Below are positions 42,755 through 50,716 of a stretch of DNA of 64,000 nt, piece after piece. The position numbers and the translations under genes were made by a program. The notes beneath the pieces were generated by a model that did no database searches, had not been told where the DNA came from, and saw only the letters and a list, made by a program, of their open reading frames with translations. Numbering within the stretch: the stretch's first letter is position 1; each line of letters opens with the position of its first letter. The stretch spans positions 62,001 through 126,000 of the forward strand of contig NZ_JAVHUY010000013.1 of NCBI RefSeq assembly GCF_031085175.1. The letters are read 5' to 3'. This DNA is from Phytohabitans maris. GTDB taxonomy: Bacteria > Actinomycetota > Actinomycetes > Mycobacteriales > Micromonosporaceae.

Positions 42755-42914
42755 CCCGTAGCGGTCGCTGCGACTGCCACCACCCCGGCCGTTCCGAGCA
42801 CTGTCGCGCCCGTGCAAGGGCCAGCATGAACGTGCCAGCCCTTCCGGCCTCACATCCCGGCCCGTGCCGGGCCGTGCCGCTACGGGCTGACGCATCCGTT
42901 ACCGGCGCTACGGG
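42755..42914. repeat. CGCTACGGG repeat boxes
   Basis: The 9-mer CGCTACGGG occurs at 42878-42886 and 42906-42914, and in reverse at 42755-42763. A further direct copy lies at 41585-41593, inside the 3' end of the membrane-protein gene. Four copies in 1.3 kb suggest binding sites for an element-encoded protein. Confidence 0.5.
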
Positions 42915-43030
42915 AGCTTTGCCGCCAACGCTGCCGCTAACGGTCACTCGAAAGTGTCGAGCCCAGAAGGAGGCGAACCACGTATGCACGCGACTTCCAC
43001 CACGTCCACAAACATCCACAGTGGAGGAAC

Positions 43031-43528
43031 ATGGCCACGAGCCAGAATCCGAACCGCTCGCGCCGTCGCCGGCTAGGCGACAGGTCGGCGACCGGCGCGG
43101 CTACCCCGCCCGGCACCGACCCGACCCCCGACCACTCCAACGAGCACAGCTTGGGCCATTCCAACGCACGGGGGACGTTACCGATGGCCTGCCACCCTTC
43201 CACCCCAACCATGCACGCCACGGCCCGCGTGGAGCCTCGACGCGACCAACGTGCACCAGCCACCGCACCGACACCGGCGGGCATGTCGGAGGCGGACCGG
43301 GCGATCATGCGCGCCCGGCTCGCCGCGATGGCCGCACCCCGGGATACCGACAACGAGCAGATGGCGGCGCTGCGCGCGATTCTGCGCGACGAGGCGCTGA
43401 TGGCGCACGTGACCGCGAACGTCGAGCGGTGGCCACCACTGTCCGACGAGCAACGCGAGACCCTAGGCGCGCTGCTCAACGGCGCGGCAAACCGGACGGC
43501 GAAACGCTCGCGGCGGCGGGCGGCGTGA
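43031..43528 (+). CDS. Hypothetical basic protein
   Basis: A 165-residue protein; ATG 43031 follows GGAGGAAC, an excellent ribosome site. The first 90 residues are Arg/Pro/Thr-rich and disordered. The second half is an ordered helical unit (MSEADRAIMRARLAAMAAPRDTDNEQMAALRAILRDEALMAHV...ETLGALL) ending in a basic tail. No family recognised. A strong terminator follows 30 bp later. Confidence 0.65.
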   Translation: MATSQNPNRSRRRRLGDRSATGAATPPGTDPTPDHSNEHSLGHSNARGTLPMACHPSTPTMHATARVEPRRDQRAPATAPTPAGMSEADRAIMRARLAAMAAPRDTDNEQMAALRAILRDEALMAHVTANVERWPPLSDEQRETLGALLNGAANRTAKRSRRRAA

Positions 43529-43559
43529 TGGCCTCGCACACGAACGGGGCGCCCCTGAC

Positions 43560-43590
43560 GGCACCGGGCGCCCCGATGGCGCCCGGTGCC
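43560..43590. terminator. 13-bp perfect stem-loop
   Basis: GGCACCGGGCGCC, a 5-nt loop, then GGCGCCCGGTGCC. It lies between the converging hypothetical gene (43528) and the DUF3825 gene (43640), so it probably works in both directions. Confidence 0.8.
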
Positions 43591-43639
43591 GCATCTGGCG
43601 CTGGCGCCACGATGCGCCCACGCCCGACCCGACTTGCTC

Positions 43640-44563
43640 TCATGCTGCATCGTGGGCCACTTCGTGAGTCGTGGCGACCGGCTTGAGCCAGTCACTGTCT
43701 GGCCGGGCGAGCAAGCGGGCGTTGCTGTAGGCCATCCCGATCGTGAGCGCAGTGTGGCCGCGGTAGTACTCGCCTTGGCGGGACACCACCAGGGCGAGGT
43801 CAACGCCTGCCGCGTCCAAGAGGGACAGTGGCAGCAAGAGCTGAACCTGCTTTTGGGCGGGGTACCAGAAGGGTACTGCTGCCTTGTAGTTCCGCCGCAC
43901 GCGCTTCCTTGCTCGCTCCACGGCGGCCTCCAGACGCAACTCAGCGCCGTACGGATCGGCCTGCAGCGCCTCGGGAAAGCGAGCGAGGTTCTCTTCGGCG
44001 ACGTGCCGAAAGTTCACTTTGAGCTCGCGCTGCCAGTCGTACATGTAGTCGGCGGGCTCTTTGGTGTAGATCGCGAAGTCCGGCAGGTCCGGGAAGTTGT
44101 CCAGGACGATGCGAGCGCTTTCCTCGAACCAGCCATGGAACTGACGCCCGGACATCCGGTGCTTGAACACCCCGTAGATAGTCTCCTGTCGCGGGGTTGA
44201 CAGGCCCGTGTTGAACGCGCTGTACGCGTCGCCAGGGCTAGCCCGAACCTCACCCTGTTGCTGAACGCGCTCGAACGTTAGCTGTATGTAGCTTCGCAGG
44301 ATCTGCTTTTCGCCCGGGAAGGTGGCGTCGAGGCCGTCCCAGTCTTCGGCCTCGGCTACCTCCGCCAGCCGGTCGAGGTAGTCCGGATCACCGTCACCAA
44401 GACGACGCTCGTCGGCGGTGCGCACGTGGCCCAGATAGGCGTACTCAAGCAATGCCGGCTTAGCGCGGCGTGCTGGCGGTACTGGGCCGCTACCGTCCCC
44501 GAGCGGCTGCTTAAGGCGCGCAAGATCTGCTGGGGTTGCTATACGGGAACGGTGCTCGGTCAT
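43640..44563 (-). CDS. DUF3825-domain protein
   Basis: A 307-residue protein with the DUF3825 pattern: SPGDAYSAFNTGLSTPRQETIYGVF, FHGWFEESARIVLDNFPDLPDFAIY, PADYMYDW and FRHVAEENLARFP, then a helical ERARKRVRRNYKAAVPFWYP segment and a strand-rich end. DUF3825 occurs in bacteria with putative RNA- or conflict-related partners, but its activity is not established to my knowledge. ATG 44563 gives MTEHRSRIATPADL. It stands near the DndB-like gene and may be part of the same cargo. Confidence 0.8.
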   Translation of the reverse strand: MTEHRSRIATPADLARLKQPLGDGSGPVPPARRAKPALLEYAYLGHVRTADERRLGDGDPDYLDRLAEVAEAEDWDGLDATFPGEKQILRSYIQLTFERVQQQGEVRASPGDAYSAFNTGLSTPRQETIYGVFKHRMSGRQFHGWFEESARIVLDNFPDLPDFAIYTKEPADYMYDWQRELKVNFRHVAEENLARFPEALQADPYGAELRLEAAVERARKRVRRNYKAAVPFWYPAQKQVQLLLPLSLLDAAGVDLALVVSRQGEYYRGHTALTIGMAYSNARLLARPDSDWLKPVATTHEVAHDAA

Positions 44564-44710
44564 CGCGGTTCCTCTTGGTCTCTCCAGGGCTGCGGCGCGG
44601 TCTTCCCTAAGGCTCTGTCACCCGGGCCGGATAGTTGATCTTCAGGGTGGGTCTGGCCACTGCCTGCTGTTGGGTGCCGGCTTGAACGTCTTGTCAGCAG
44701 CCGGCGAGCG

Positions 44711-44754
44711 GACGAAGGGTCCCAACCCGGTTTGCGGGACGGGTGCCCTTCGTC
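44711..44754. terminator. Stem-loop after the DndB-like gene
   Basis: GACGAAGGG (44711-44719) pairs with CCCTTCGTC (44746-44754), with further CCC/GGG pairing inside. It begins 8 bp past the stop of the minus-strand DGQHR gene. Confidence 0.7.
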
Positions 44755-44762
44755 GCGATGGG

Positions 44763-46028
44763 CTACAGGGAAGCGGGGGCCTTCTTGTACCAGCCGGTGA
44801 TCACGCCCACCAGGTGGACGATGTTCTGGGTGCGCATGATCGGTGCGGCGGCGTTGGGCTCGAAGTCGCTGTTCGCCTCGGTGGTGCGCCAGATGCTGGT
44901 CTCGGTGACCGGCGCGGCCATGTGTGGGTCGAGGCGCTTGAAGAACGCGGTGATGTCGTCGAGTTCCGCCGGGTTGTCGCCTGCGCGCAGCTCGCGGAAT
45001 ACGCCACCGAGGACGCGCAGCATGCCCACCGAGCCGAGCAGCGAGGTGCGGCGCAGCTTCTGTGACATGGTCAGCTCGTCGGGCTTGCGCTCCGCCTCGG
45101 AGTCCTCCTCGGTCACGGCGGCGAGGTCCGTGAAGGCGTTGGAGATGACGTCCAGGAAGTCCTTGACCTGCTCGATGACCTCGCCGTCGGTCAGGGTCTG
45201 CTCGGCCTTTTTGCTGATCCGGCCACCGGCACCGGCGATGACGGCGCGGGTGATGTCGGCGACGTGCTTGGCGCCCATGAGGTTGGGGTTCTTGAGCGTC
45301 ATGCGGTCCTGCTCGGCGTCGACCCGCCCCTTGAGTAGCGGGTGGTCGATGACGTCGGACAGGGTGCGGTTGGCGACCTTGTAGCTGTCGAAGCGGGCGC
45401 GGACGGCGCTGCTGATGCCCTTGGCGTTGTCCGCGACGTCAACGAACATCTGCTGGGCCTTGATCGGGTCCGGCTCCACGTAGATGTCCAGCCCGACGTA
45501 CTCGGCCTTGAGCCGGTTCATCTGACCGACGAGCTTCTCGCGCTCGGCCTGAAGCTTCGCGGCCTTGTCCGGGCTGACCTTGCGGGCCATCTCACGGTCG
45601 ACGGCGGAGATGGCGTCGGTGATGCGCTGCTTCTCGATGGAGACGCCGAGCACGCGGTGCTGGCCGTCGATAGTGCGCAGGGAGGAGATGCCACCGATCG
45701 CCCACGGGACAGTGAGGTACCCGACCGCTCCGTGTTCGTCCACCTTCTCGAAGGTGCAGCCGCCGCCGTCGCGGGCCAGGAGCGCCGGGGCGACCCAGTC
45801 CATCTTGGTGTCGAGGTACTCGCCGAAGTGCTTGGCGTGGAGGCGGTCGACCTTGCGGTTGTCCTTGTCGGGTTCTCCCGGGTTGGGGACGGGCAGGATC
45901 GTCGGCAGGTCGAGCAGAGGCACGCGCGTGCTGTAGACGGCGCGTCCTCCCTGCATGGTCTTGATCGCCAGGTAGGTGCTGGAGTCCTGCGGCTTCGACA
46001 GACGCAGCGGGTCGACGTTGATGCTCAC
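44763..46028 (-). CDS. DndB-like DGQHR-domain protein
   Basis: A 421-residue protein with the DGQHR signature (SLRTIDGQHRVLGV) plus VPLLDLPTILP, FVDVADNAKGISSAVRARFD and NLMGAKHVADITRAVI, as in DndB, the regulator of DNA phosphorothioation, and related ParB-fold proteins. No dndA/C/D/E genes are nearby, so it is an orphan and may act as a regulator or DNA-binding ATPase-like protein in an unrelated system. GTG 46028 lies five bases after a perfect AGGAGGT; the open frame to 46082 is therefore not used. AT-rich promoter DNA precedes it. Confidence 0.82.
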   Translation of the reverse strand: MSINVDPLRLSKPQDSSTYLAIKTMQGGRAVYSTRVPLLDLPTILPVPNPGEPDKDNRKVDRLHAKHFGEYLDTKMDWVAPALLARDGGGCTFEKVDEHGAVGYLTVPWAIGGISSLRTIDGQHRVLGVSIEKQRITDAISAVDREMARKVSPDKAAKLQAEREKLVGQMNRLKAEYVGLDIYVEPDPIKAQQMFVDVADNAKGISSAVRARFDSYKVANRTLSDVIDHPLLKGRVDAEQDRMTLKNPNLMGAKHVADITRAVIAGAGGRISKKAEQTLTDGEVIEQVKDFLDVISNAFTDLAAVTEEDSEAERKPDELTMSQKLRRTSLLGSVGMLRVLGGVFRELRAGDNPAELDDITAFFKRLDPHMAAPVTETSIWRTTEANSDFEPNAAAPIMRTQNIVHLVGVITGWYKKAPASL

Positions 46029-46419
46029 TTTTACCTCCTGGATGGCACCTCCAACTGCTTGTCGGAGGTCGGCTGGCGGCAACTATAGCGCATAGCTAGC
46101 AGGGCACAAAAATAAGATCTTAACTGCCGCGATAGAATCTAAATGTGAGCGTTTTGTGCTTGCAGCCGGCGATCCGTCCCGTTGTGCCGGGTGCCGGTTC
46201 ACATCGGGCAGGTCCGCTAGCCAGGCCGCACCGCCGGGCTGGCTTGGTGGGGCGCCGCGGTTGTGGCGCCGAGGCTCGCGGCGACGCTAGCCAGGCCGCC
46301 CGACCCCCGACCCGACCGACGCCGTATCCGTCCCGCCGCTCAGCATGTCTGTGTGGCTCCAGCCGCCGCGAGTGTCAGATGTTTGTCGCGTCGAACTGGT
46401 GGTGGACGGCGGTTCGTGG
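46029..46419. other. AT-rich divergent promoter and GC-rich spacer
   Basis: 46083-46150 is strikingly AT-rich and contains the palindrome TAAGATCTTA (46113-46122); the rest is ordinary GC-rich DNA. A plus-strand frame from 46145 is Arg/Pro-rich and not convincing. The promoter of the DndB-like gene should be here. Confidence 0.5.
46113..46122. promoter_or_regulatory. TAAGATCTTA palindrome upstream of the DndB-like gene
   Basis: A perfect 10-bp palindrome in an AT-rich island 85 bp upstream of the GTG start. GATAAG/GATAAATC boxes recur upstream of the 124-residue gene at 46.8 kb, so a shared regulator is possible. Confidence 0.45.
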
Positions 46420-46794
46420 CTACTCGGTCGGCGGTCCTACAAGCTGCCGGATCTTGTCAAGCGTTTCCTGTGCGTTCTTGTCCGCGAGTTGTCGCAGGAC
46501 CTTGGCCGTGCTCACGCTTGGGTTGAGGACCGCGTTGACGACTGCGGCGATCGCGCCGGACGCGAGATAGACGATGACTTCTTGCTCCTGGTACTGGGGC
46601 AGGTCGGCGGGCAAGTGACGCAGGCCGTGCGCCTGGAGCTTCTGGCTGATCTCTGCCCGCACGGTCGAGCCCAGCCGTCCGGCACCTTCGATGTCGCGCA
46701 GCACTTGGGCCGTGGTGCCGAGTACGCCGCCGTCCTCCGTCACCTGCTTACGGAGTTCTTCGTAGGTCCTCGGGTTCTTGCCTAGGGTCGCCAT
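46420..46794 (-). CDS. Small hypothetical protein of the recombinase module
   Basis: A 124-residue protein starting MATLGKNPRTYEEL. It is largely helical (YEELRKQVTEDGGVLGTTAQVLRDI, RAEISQKLQAHGLRHLPADLP) with a hydrophobic centre YLASGAIAAVVNAVLNPS. The order of parts, a basic N-terminus then a compact helical body, would fit a DNA-binding or recombination-directionality factor, but no family is recognised. It lies about 100 bp after the recombinase gene on the same strand, with AT-rich boxes between. Confidence 0.65.
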   Translation of the reverse strand: MATLGKNPRTYEELRKQVTEDGGVLGTTAQVLRDIEGAGRLGSTVRAEISQKLQAHGLRHLPADLPQYQEQEVIVYLASGAIAAVVNAVLNPSVSTAKVLRQLADKNAQETLDKIRQLVGPPTE

Positions 46795-46830
46795 AGGTCA
46801 TCTCCAGGAGCGGGCAGATGAGATATCCTC

Positions 46831-46870
46831 ACTCTAGGGGATAAGATAAATCTACACAACGAGATAAATC
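46831..46870. promoter_or_regulatory. GATAAATC direct repeats (operator-like)
   Basis: GATAAATC occurs at 46845-46852 and 46863-46870, preceded by GGATAAG and GATATCC. This AT-rich block lies just upstream of the 124-residue gene and just beyond the 3' end of the recombinase gene, so it is the likely promoter/operator of the small gene. Confidence 0.5.
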
Positions 46871-46891
46871 CTCGAATGGCGGCTCTTTCGA

Positions 46892-48529
46892 TCACGCCAC
46901 GGCGGTGGTCAGTGCCTCGGCGGGAAGGCTGCCCGAGCCGAGCGTGTGCTTAGGGGCGATGTCTACCGTGGTCGGGTCGAAGCCACGGCCACGCCGTCCG
47001 GACGGCAGGATCGTCACCGTGCACAGCCGGTCGATGAACAGCCGCTGGTCGGCCAACCCGAGATCGGCCCACGCCTGTACCGGGTCCGAGGCGTTGACCA
47101 CAGTGGCGAGCGGATCGGACGTCGCGGTGGCGTTCAACAGCTCGTCGATCTCGGTGATGCGGGCGTTGCCGCGTTTGGTAGCGGCGATCACCTGGGCGCG
47201 GGTCTTCAACCCGAGCACCTCGTCCTCGGCCATCAGCTCCAGCCGCTGGCGGATCGCCGTCCGTTCGGCCCGCAACCCTTCCGCGTCGACCTCCGGCGGC
47301 GGGGCGGCCAGTAGCTCGTAGGCGCGGGGGTGGGTCAACGCGTACAGCACGTGCCCGAACACCAGCCGGTCCACCTTCGCCACGTTGCGGGTCAGGTGGC
47401 TGTGGTCCTTGCACTTGTACCTCGGCTCCCGCCCACCCAACGTGACCTGACAGGTCACCGGCTTGACCCCATCGGCGTCGGTGTCGGTGCCCAGCGGAGT
47501 GCAGATCCCGCACCGATAGATGGTGGTGCCGTGCCAGCGCGGCGCCGCGCCCGGCCCGGTCCGCCGGGACGGGTCAGTCAGCAGATCCCGTACCGCGTAG
47601 AACACCTCTGGGGACACGATCGGCTTCCAGGGCGCCTTGACTCCTTCGATGATCTGCTTCTTGTGGACCATGAAGCCGGCGTTGCGGGGGCGCAGCAGGA
47701 TGTCCCGCAACGTCTGGGCCGACCAGTCCGCCCCGGTCACCGTCGGCACCTCCTGCCGCTCGCGCAGCTCGGCGGCCAGCGCGCGCAGGCTGATCCCCTG
47801 CAACAGCCGGTGCGAGCTGTCGGCGATCACGTCGATCTCGTAGTCGATGGTGGTGATCCCGGACTTGCAGTCCCGTCCGCCATGCCATGCACAGACGAGG
47901 TCTTCGGGCATGGCGTTGTCCGGGACGTCAGGTGCGCCGAGGCAGAACCCGAACGGACGGCGGCCGCCGCCGAACTTGCCGTTACGGGCCTGCCGCTCCC
48001 GCCACATCGACACCCGCCGCGCCGTGTCCCTCGACGCCTTGTTCGCCACCAACACCCGGATCTCGGCGTCGAAGTTGTCCTTGCCCTTCTCCATATGCAA
48101 CGAGTCGGTACACGACTCCACCACGATGCTGTGTGGGGCGTGCTCCACCACGTCGATCAGGTCCTGCAAGTCCTTCGGGTCGCGGAAGGCCCGGTCCAGG
48201 TCCAGACACAGCAGCGCGTTCGCCCGCCCGGCCCACAGGTCGCCGAGGGCTTCGCGCAGGTCCGGGCGGAACACCCGGTACTCCCGGCGCCCGTCCGGCA
48301 GCGTGATCTTCCGGCGCTTGTACGCGGACAGCCGCGGGTTCTTGATCACCTTGTAGACCGCCCAACCCAGCAGCGCGGCCCGGTCCCGCATCCGCTGGAT
48401 CTGATCCTCCAACGACTGCGGAATGCCCTCGTCCGTCAGGTCCACGTCTTCACGCTTGTCCGACAGGCGGGCCAACAGGATCGCCTTGCACTGGTCGGGG
48501 ATGCCGAGCGGGGAAGCGGTTGCGGTCAT
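46892..48529 (-). CDS. Large serine recombinase (integrase)
   Basis: A 545-residue large serine recombinase. The catalytic domain starts AILLARLSDKRED with nucleophile Ser23, followed by LLCLDLDRAFRDPKDLQDLI. The recombinase domain holds FGGGRRPFGF, WSAQTLRDILLRPRNAGFMVHKKQ, and a zinc ribbon YRCGIC...CQV...YKCKDHSH precedes a coiled coil (ERTAIRQRLELMAEDEV). It integrates and, with a directionality factor, excises the element. ATG 48529 is preferred over the open frame to 48592 because the domain begins there and the extension would cross the host junction at about 48550. It is the last gene of the element. Confidence 0.93.
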   Translation of the reverse strand: MTATASPLGIPDQCKAILLARLSDKREDVDLTDEGIPQSLEDQIQRMRDRAALLGWAVYKVIKNPRLSAYKRRKITLPDGRREYRVFRPDLREALGDLWAGRANALLCLDLDRAFRDPKDLQDLIDVVEHAPHSIVVESCTDSLHMEKGKDNFDAEIRVLVANKASRDTARRVSMWRERQARNGKFGGGRRPFGFCLGAPDVPDNAMPEDLVCAWHGGRDCKSGITTIDYEIDVIADSSHRLLQGISLRALAAELRERQEVPTVTGADWSAQTLRDILLRPRNAGFMVHKKQIIEGVKAPWKPIVSPEVFYAVRDLLTDPSRRTGPGAAPRWHGTTIYRCGICTPLGTDTDADGVKPVTCQVTLGGREPRYKCKDHSHLTRNVAKVDRLVFGHVLYALTHPRAYELLAAPPPEVDAEGLRAERTAIRQRLELMAEDEVLGLKTRAQVIAATKRGNARITEIDELLNATATSDPLATVVNASDPVQAWADLGLADQRLFIDRLCTVTILPSGRRGRGFDPTTVDIAPKHTLGSGSLPAEALTTAVA

Positions 48530-48562
48530 GCATCCATTATGTGCTAGAATCGGATATGCGGG
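48530..48562. other. Probable attachment-site junction (att)
   Basis: Between the recombinase start and the GGG codon of the interrupted Walker A (48560-48562) lie only about 30 bp. Left of about 48558 the host-gene reading gives RIC instead of the expected Gly-Gly-Val. The crossover therefore lies at or just before GGGAAGAC. Large serine integrases place their gene next to the att site (known); the exact core dinucleotide needs the empty site. Confidence 0.7.
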
Positions 48563-50635
48563 AAGACCACGCTCGCGGTACACGTGGCGCACCTCGCCGC
48601 CCCCGCGTACCCGGACGGCCAGCTCTACGCCAACCTGCGCGGCGCCGAGGCGGTCGCCCTCGACCCGGCCGACGTGCTGGCCCGCTTCCTGCGCGCGCTC
48701 GGCGTCGACGCGCGGGCGATCTCGAACGACCCGGTCGAGCGCGCCGAGATGTACCGCACCCGCCTGGCCGGCCGCCGGATCCTGGTGGTGCTCGACAACG
48801 CCGCCTCCGAGGAGCAGGTACGCCCGCTGCTGCCCGGCGCGGCCAGCTGCGCGGTGCTGGTCACCAGCCGGGCCCGGCTCACCGGTGTCGAGGGCGCCCG
48901 CTGGATCGATTTAGACGTCTTCGCCCGCGCGGAGGCGGTCCGGCTGCTCGGCCGGGTCGGCGGGGAGGAGCGGGTGGCCGCCGAGCCCGGCGAGGCGGCC
49001 GAGATCGTCCGGCTCTGCGGCGGGCTTCCGCTCGCGGTACGGGTGGCCGGCGCCCGGCTCACCGCCCGCCCCACCTGGCGGCTGGCGCACCTGTCCCGGA
49101 CGCTCCGCGACGAGCGGCGGCGGCTGGACCGGCTGGCCACCGGCGACCTGGAGGTACGCGCCTCGCTGGCGCTCAGCTACGAAGGGCTGAAGGGGGAGGC
49201 GAAGCGGCTGTTCCGGCGGCTGGGCCGCTTCGACACCCCGGACTTCCCGGCCTGGCTCGCCGGCGCGGTGCTGGAGGAGTCGGCGGACGCCGCCGGGCTC
49301 CTGGAGTCCCTTGTGGACGCCCAGCTGATCGCGGTGTCCGGCGCGGACGCCGCCGGCCAGATCCGGTACCGCTTCCACGACCTGGTCCGCCTCTACGCCC
49401 GGGAGCGCGCCGACCTGGAAGACCCGCCCGGCGAACGCCTCGACGTGCTCGGCGCCGGCTTCGGCGGCTGGCTGGCGATCGCCGAGCGGATGGCCGCCCG
49501 GGTGCCCGGCCCCTGCTACGCGGCGATCAGCGGCTCGGCGCACCGGCCCCGGGTCGAGTGGCCGCCGGCGGAGGTGGAGCCGCTGGACTGGTTCGACGCC
49601 GAGCGGGCCGCGCTGCTCTCCGTGGTCCGGCAGGCGTGCGCGCTCGACCTGGACGAGCTCGCCTTCGACCTGGCCGGCTGCCTGGAGAAGTACTTCGACA
49701 TCCGCGGCATGTACGGCGACTGGAGCGCCACCAACCGCCTGGTGCTGGCCGCCTGCCGCCGCCGCGGCAACCGGCTCGGCGAGGCGGTGATGCTGCGCGG
49801 CCTGATCGACGTGGTCACCTGGAACTCCACACCGGACGAGGGGGACGCGACCAGCCGCTTCCACGCGGACGCGTTCCGGCTGCTGGAGATGTTCACCGAG
49901 CTGGGTGAGCGGCGCGGCATGTCGGACGCCGCGGTGATGTGCTCGTGGGCGCTGACCGCGCGCGGCGGGCAGGCGGAGGCGCTGGCCTACGGCGAGCGGG
50001 CGCTGGCCCTGGCCGAGGAGACCGGCCACGTCGGCGGCCAGGCCCGCGCGCACGTCGCGCTGGCGGTCGCCCGGGCGGAGACCCGCGACGTCGCGCGGGC
50101 GATCGGCCACCTGGACGCGGCGCTGGCCGCCGCGCGGGCACTGGGCAATCCGCGGTACGAGACGGCGGTGCTGCAGTTCCTCGGCATCGCGTACCGGGAG
50201 GCCGGCGACCTGGAGACCGGCGCCCGGATGCTGGACGAGTCCCTGGCGATCTCCCGCCGCTACCGGGACGTCTACACCGAGGTGCTGACGATGGTCGCGC
50301 TGGCCCGCCTGTACCTGCGGCAGGGCGACCCGCGGGCCCGCGAGGCGGCGGAGGCGTCGCTGGCGCTCGGCCGGGAGTTCAACATGAGCCACCACGTGGC
50401 CGACGCGCTGGGCGCGCTGGGGGAGATCGAGCTCGCCGCGGGGCGGCCCGAGCGGGCGGTGTCCTACCTGGAGCAGTCGGTGGCGATGTGGCGCACCCGC
50501 GGCTGGCTCTCCTTCCTCGCCGCCGCGCTGCACGTGCTCGGCCAGGCGTACGAGGCCAACGGCGACCTGCCGGCGGCGGCCCGGGCCCGCGGGGAGGCGG
50601 GAGAGATCCTGGCCACCCTGTCCGCCGGCCGCTGA
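48560..50635 (+). pseudogene. AfsR/NB-ARC-type regulator, 5'-truncated by element insertion
   Basis: The frame begins GKTTLAVHVAHLAAPAYPDG, i.e. at the last Gly-Lys-Thr-Thr of a Walker A, and continues through an NB-ARC module (RRILVVLDNAASEEQVRPLLPG as Walker B, CAVLVTSRARL, LCGGLPLAVRVAGARL) into about 300 residues of TPRs (ALAYGERALALAEETGHVGGQARAHVALA). AfsR/SARP-type activators carry DNA-binding and BTAD domains before this point; these are missing. A GTG at 48584 opens the frame but would give a P-loop-less protein. The recombinase and att lie immediately upstream, so the element split the gene. The 5' half is not in the window. Confidence 0.88.
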
Positions 50636-50674
50636 CGCCCCCCGCCTTCGGCGGTGGTCTCGGCGCGTTGCTGT

Positions 50675-50692
50675 CCGCCCCCCTTGGGGCGG
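50675..50692. terminator. Stem-loop between convergent genes
   Basis: CCGCCCC...GGGGCGG with a short loop, in the 80-bp gap between the truncated regulator and the convergent endonuclease III-like gene. A smaller CCGCC-tt-cGGCGG lies just before it. Confidence 0.55.
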
Positions 50693-50716
50693 TGGCCTTG
50701 GCGTGCCGCTGTCCGC

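Larger units (their letters stand above)
42505..43030. other. Non-coding repeat-rich region
   Basis: No gene is supported in these 526 bp. They contain a CCGCTTCC-type inverted repeat cluster and several CGCTACGGG boxes, described separately. This is the most origin-like stretch of the element, lying between mobilisation and cargo genes. Confidence 0.55.

Noticed and set aside
46147-46159. 13-mer GAGCGTTTTGTGC also present at 55139-55151
   Set aside because: Two copies in 64 kb with no structural context; neither lies at an element end, so it is not an attachment repeat.
46145-46570. Plus-strand frame of 141 codons beginning MSVLCLQP
   Set aside because: Arg/Pro-rich, overlaps the minus-strand 124-residue gene, and has no ribosome site.
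48911-50533. 540-codon antisense frame across the NB-ARC gene
   Set aside because: High-GC shadow of a real gene; the sense strand has clear motifs and this one is His/Gln/Pro/Arg-rich without any.
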